A stretch of DNA of 22,821 nucleotides from contig NZ_BAABJJ010000019.1 of the NCBI RefSeq assembly GCF_039543245.1, forward strand, positions 1 to 22,821, in the 5' to 3' direction. Positions 22,476 through 22,821 of the stretch are shown here, in pieces (within the stretch, counting starts at the first letter, position 1; every line of letters begins with the position of its first letter). The position numbers and the translations under genes were made by a program. The notes beneath the pieces were generated by a model. The model made no database searches. It saw only the letters and a list, made by a program, of their open reading frames with translations, and had not been told where the DNA came from. This stretch comes from Algibacter_G agarivorans (GTDB lineage: Bacteria > Bacteroidota > Bacteroidia > Flavobacteriales > Flavobacteriaceae).

Positions 22476-22554
22476 GCGTTACCCCGAAAAGGGGTCAGGC
22501 TTTCGGCAGTCGCTCTCTGCGAGGAGCTCCAACAAATGCCTCAATCCTTAACGC
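22476..22554. repeat. Structured extragenic repeat, copy 2
   Basis: GCGTTA (22476-22481) and TAACGC (22549-22554) form the closing arms, as in copy 1 at 964-1060. The first hairpin is CCCC-GAAAA-GGGG (22482-22494). The second region can form GGCA (22505-22508) with TGCC (22537-22540) around GCTC (22512-22515) / GAGC (22524-22527). GTCAGGCTTTC (22494-22504) and TCAATCC (22541-22547) match copy 1 exactly, while the arms differ. Confidence 0.8.
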
Positions 22555-22662
22555 GGGCTTGCCTAAGAGCATATTCTATAAATTGAAATTCTTGAAATTT
22601 CGTAAAGTTCGTTGCAAAAGGTTAAATTGCTTAATCTTGGTTTAATCGAAAAGAATTCCTCT

Positions 22663-22673
22663 AGGCTCTGCCT
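22663..22673. repeat. Small hairpin AGGC-TCT-GCCT
   Basis: A 4-bp inverted repeat within CTAGGCTCTGCCTCGGGG, G+C-rich in an A+T-rich gap. It looks like another family of short palindromic extragenic repeat; only one copy is present here. Confidence 0.35.
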
Positions 22674-22690
22674 CGGGGTTTCAATTGAAA

Positions 22691-22715
22691 TTGTCATTCC
22701 CGTGAAAACGGGAAT
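22691..22715. repeat. Palindromic repeat GTCATTCCCG type, copy 2
   Basis: ATTCCCG (22696-22702) and CGGGAAT (22709-22715) form a 7-bp hairpin with a TGAAAA loop. The left half, with flank, repeats 22401-22416 exactly over 16 bases. Words of the GTCATTCCCG...CGGGAATC type are widespread extragenic palindromes in bacteria (general knowledge). Confidence 0.7.
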
Positions 22716-22749
22716 CTAAAATAACAGAATTTCGGGTTTTGACCTTGTC

Positions 22750-22821
22750 AGGCACTTTCAGAAGTAAGTCCAAAAACTATTCATTTTTAAAAAGGATTGG
22801 AGTATTATTCATATTTCTTCA
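22750..22821. repeat. 72-bp repeat, right copy (inverted relative to the left end)
   Basis: Exact reverse complement of 75-146, cut off by the window end. No transposase coding sequence is visible beside this copy. Identical inverted copies at both ends of the window fit a multi-copy element at which an assembly would stop, or ends of related insertion sequences. Confidence 0.9.

Noticed and set aside
22360..22750. CRISPR array in the repeat-rich right-hand gap
   Set aside because: The repeats are different palindromes at irregular spacing with no regular repeat-spacer unit, and there are no cas genes.
75..22821. A 22.7-kb composite transposon bounded by inverted repeats
   Set aside because: Between the repeats lie housekeeping genes (ssrA, kdsA, typA, ftsE) and there is no intact transposase or target-site duplication to see. 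An assembly boundary at a multi-copy repeat is simpler.

Overview
The window looks like a chromosomal segment of a member of the Flavobacteriaceae (phylum Bacteroidota). The reasons are low G+C, a tmRNA whose tag reads GENNYALAA, Bacteroidota-type -7 promoter elements (TAnnTTTG) in front of several genes, flavobacterial versions of TypA, KdsA and FtsE, and a plug-less TonB-receptor-like outer-membrane protein paired with a large TPR protein. Genus cannot be fixed from the sequence alone.

Layout. 1-460: decayed transposase (ISL3/ISAon1-like) remnant and a 72-bp segment repeated in inverted orientation at the far right end. 461-852 (-): tmRNA (ssrA) with its own terminator. 853-1164: gene-free, with palindromic extragenic repeats. 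1165-3179 (+): saccharopine-dehydrogenase/alanine-dehydrogenase-type oxidoreductase and a short-chain dehydrogenase that has no normal start codon. 3183-3413 (-): C-terminal scrap of a DUF1361 membrane protein. 3446-3823 (+): DUF1801 protein. 3825-5035 (-): kdsA (Kdo-8-phosphate synthase, metal-dependent class) and a small membrane protein. 5178-7211 (+): typA/bipA and a YgjV-like small membrane protein.

7410-17334 is a cell-surface glycan region made of two operons facing each other. The rightward operon (7410-12744) has two tandem paralogous Wzx-type flippases, a CptA-like phosphoethanolamine transferase and a GT4 glycosyltransferase. The leftward operon (17334 to 12734) has an Alg5/DPM-type polyprenyl-phosphate sugar synthase, a GT-C membrane glycosyltransferase, an FtsE ATPase and two GT2 glycosyltransferases. 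The operons overlap tail to tail by 11 bp. With kdsA nearby, the theme is lipopolysaccharide or a related lipid-linked glycan: lipid-linked sugars are made in the cytoplasm, flipped, then modified on the periplasmic side. There is no initiating sugar-phosphate transferase, ligase or polymerase here, so the set is incomplete.

17511-22359 (+): a 1011-residue exported TPR protein followed by an outer-membrane beta-barrel protein, probably one transcription unit. 22360-22821: gene-free stretch rich in several unrelated palindromic repeats, ending in the inverted copy of the left-end repeat.

No clearly new defence or mobile system is visible. The most interesting items are a structured extragenic repeat with conserved ends and variable hairpin arms (two copies), the TPR/outer-membrane-protein pair, ftsE embedded in a glycosyltransferase operon, and the apparent ATT start (or frameshift) of the SDR gene.
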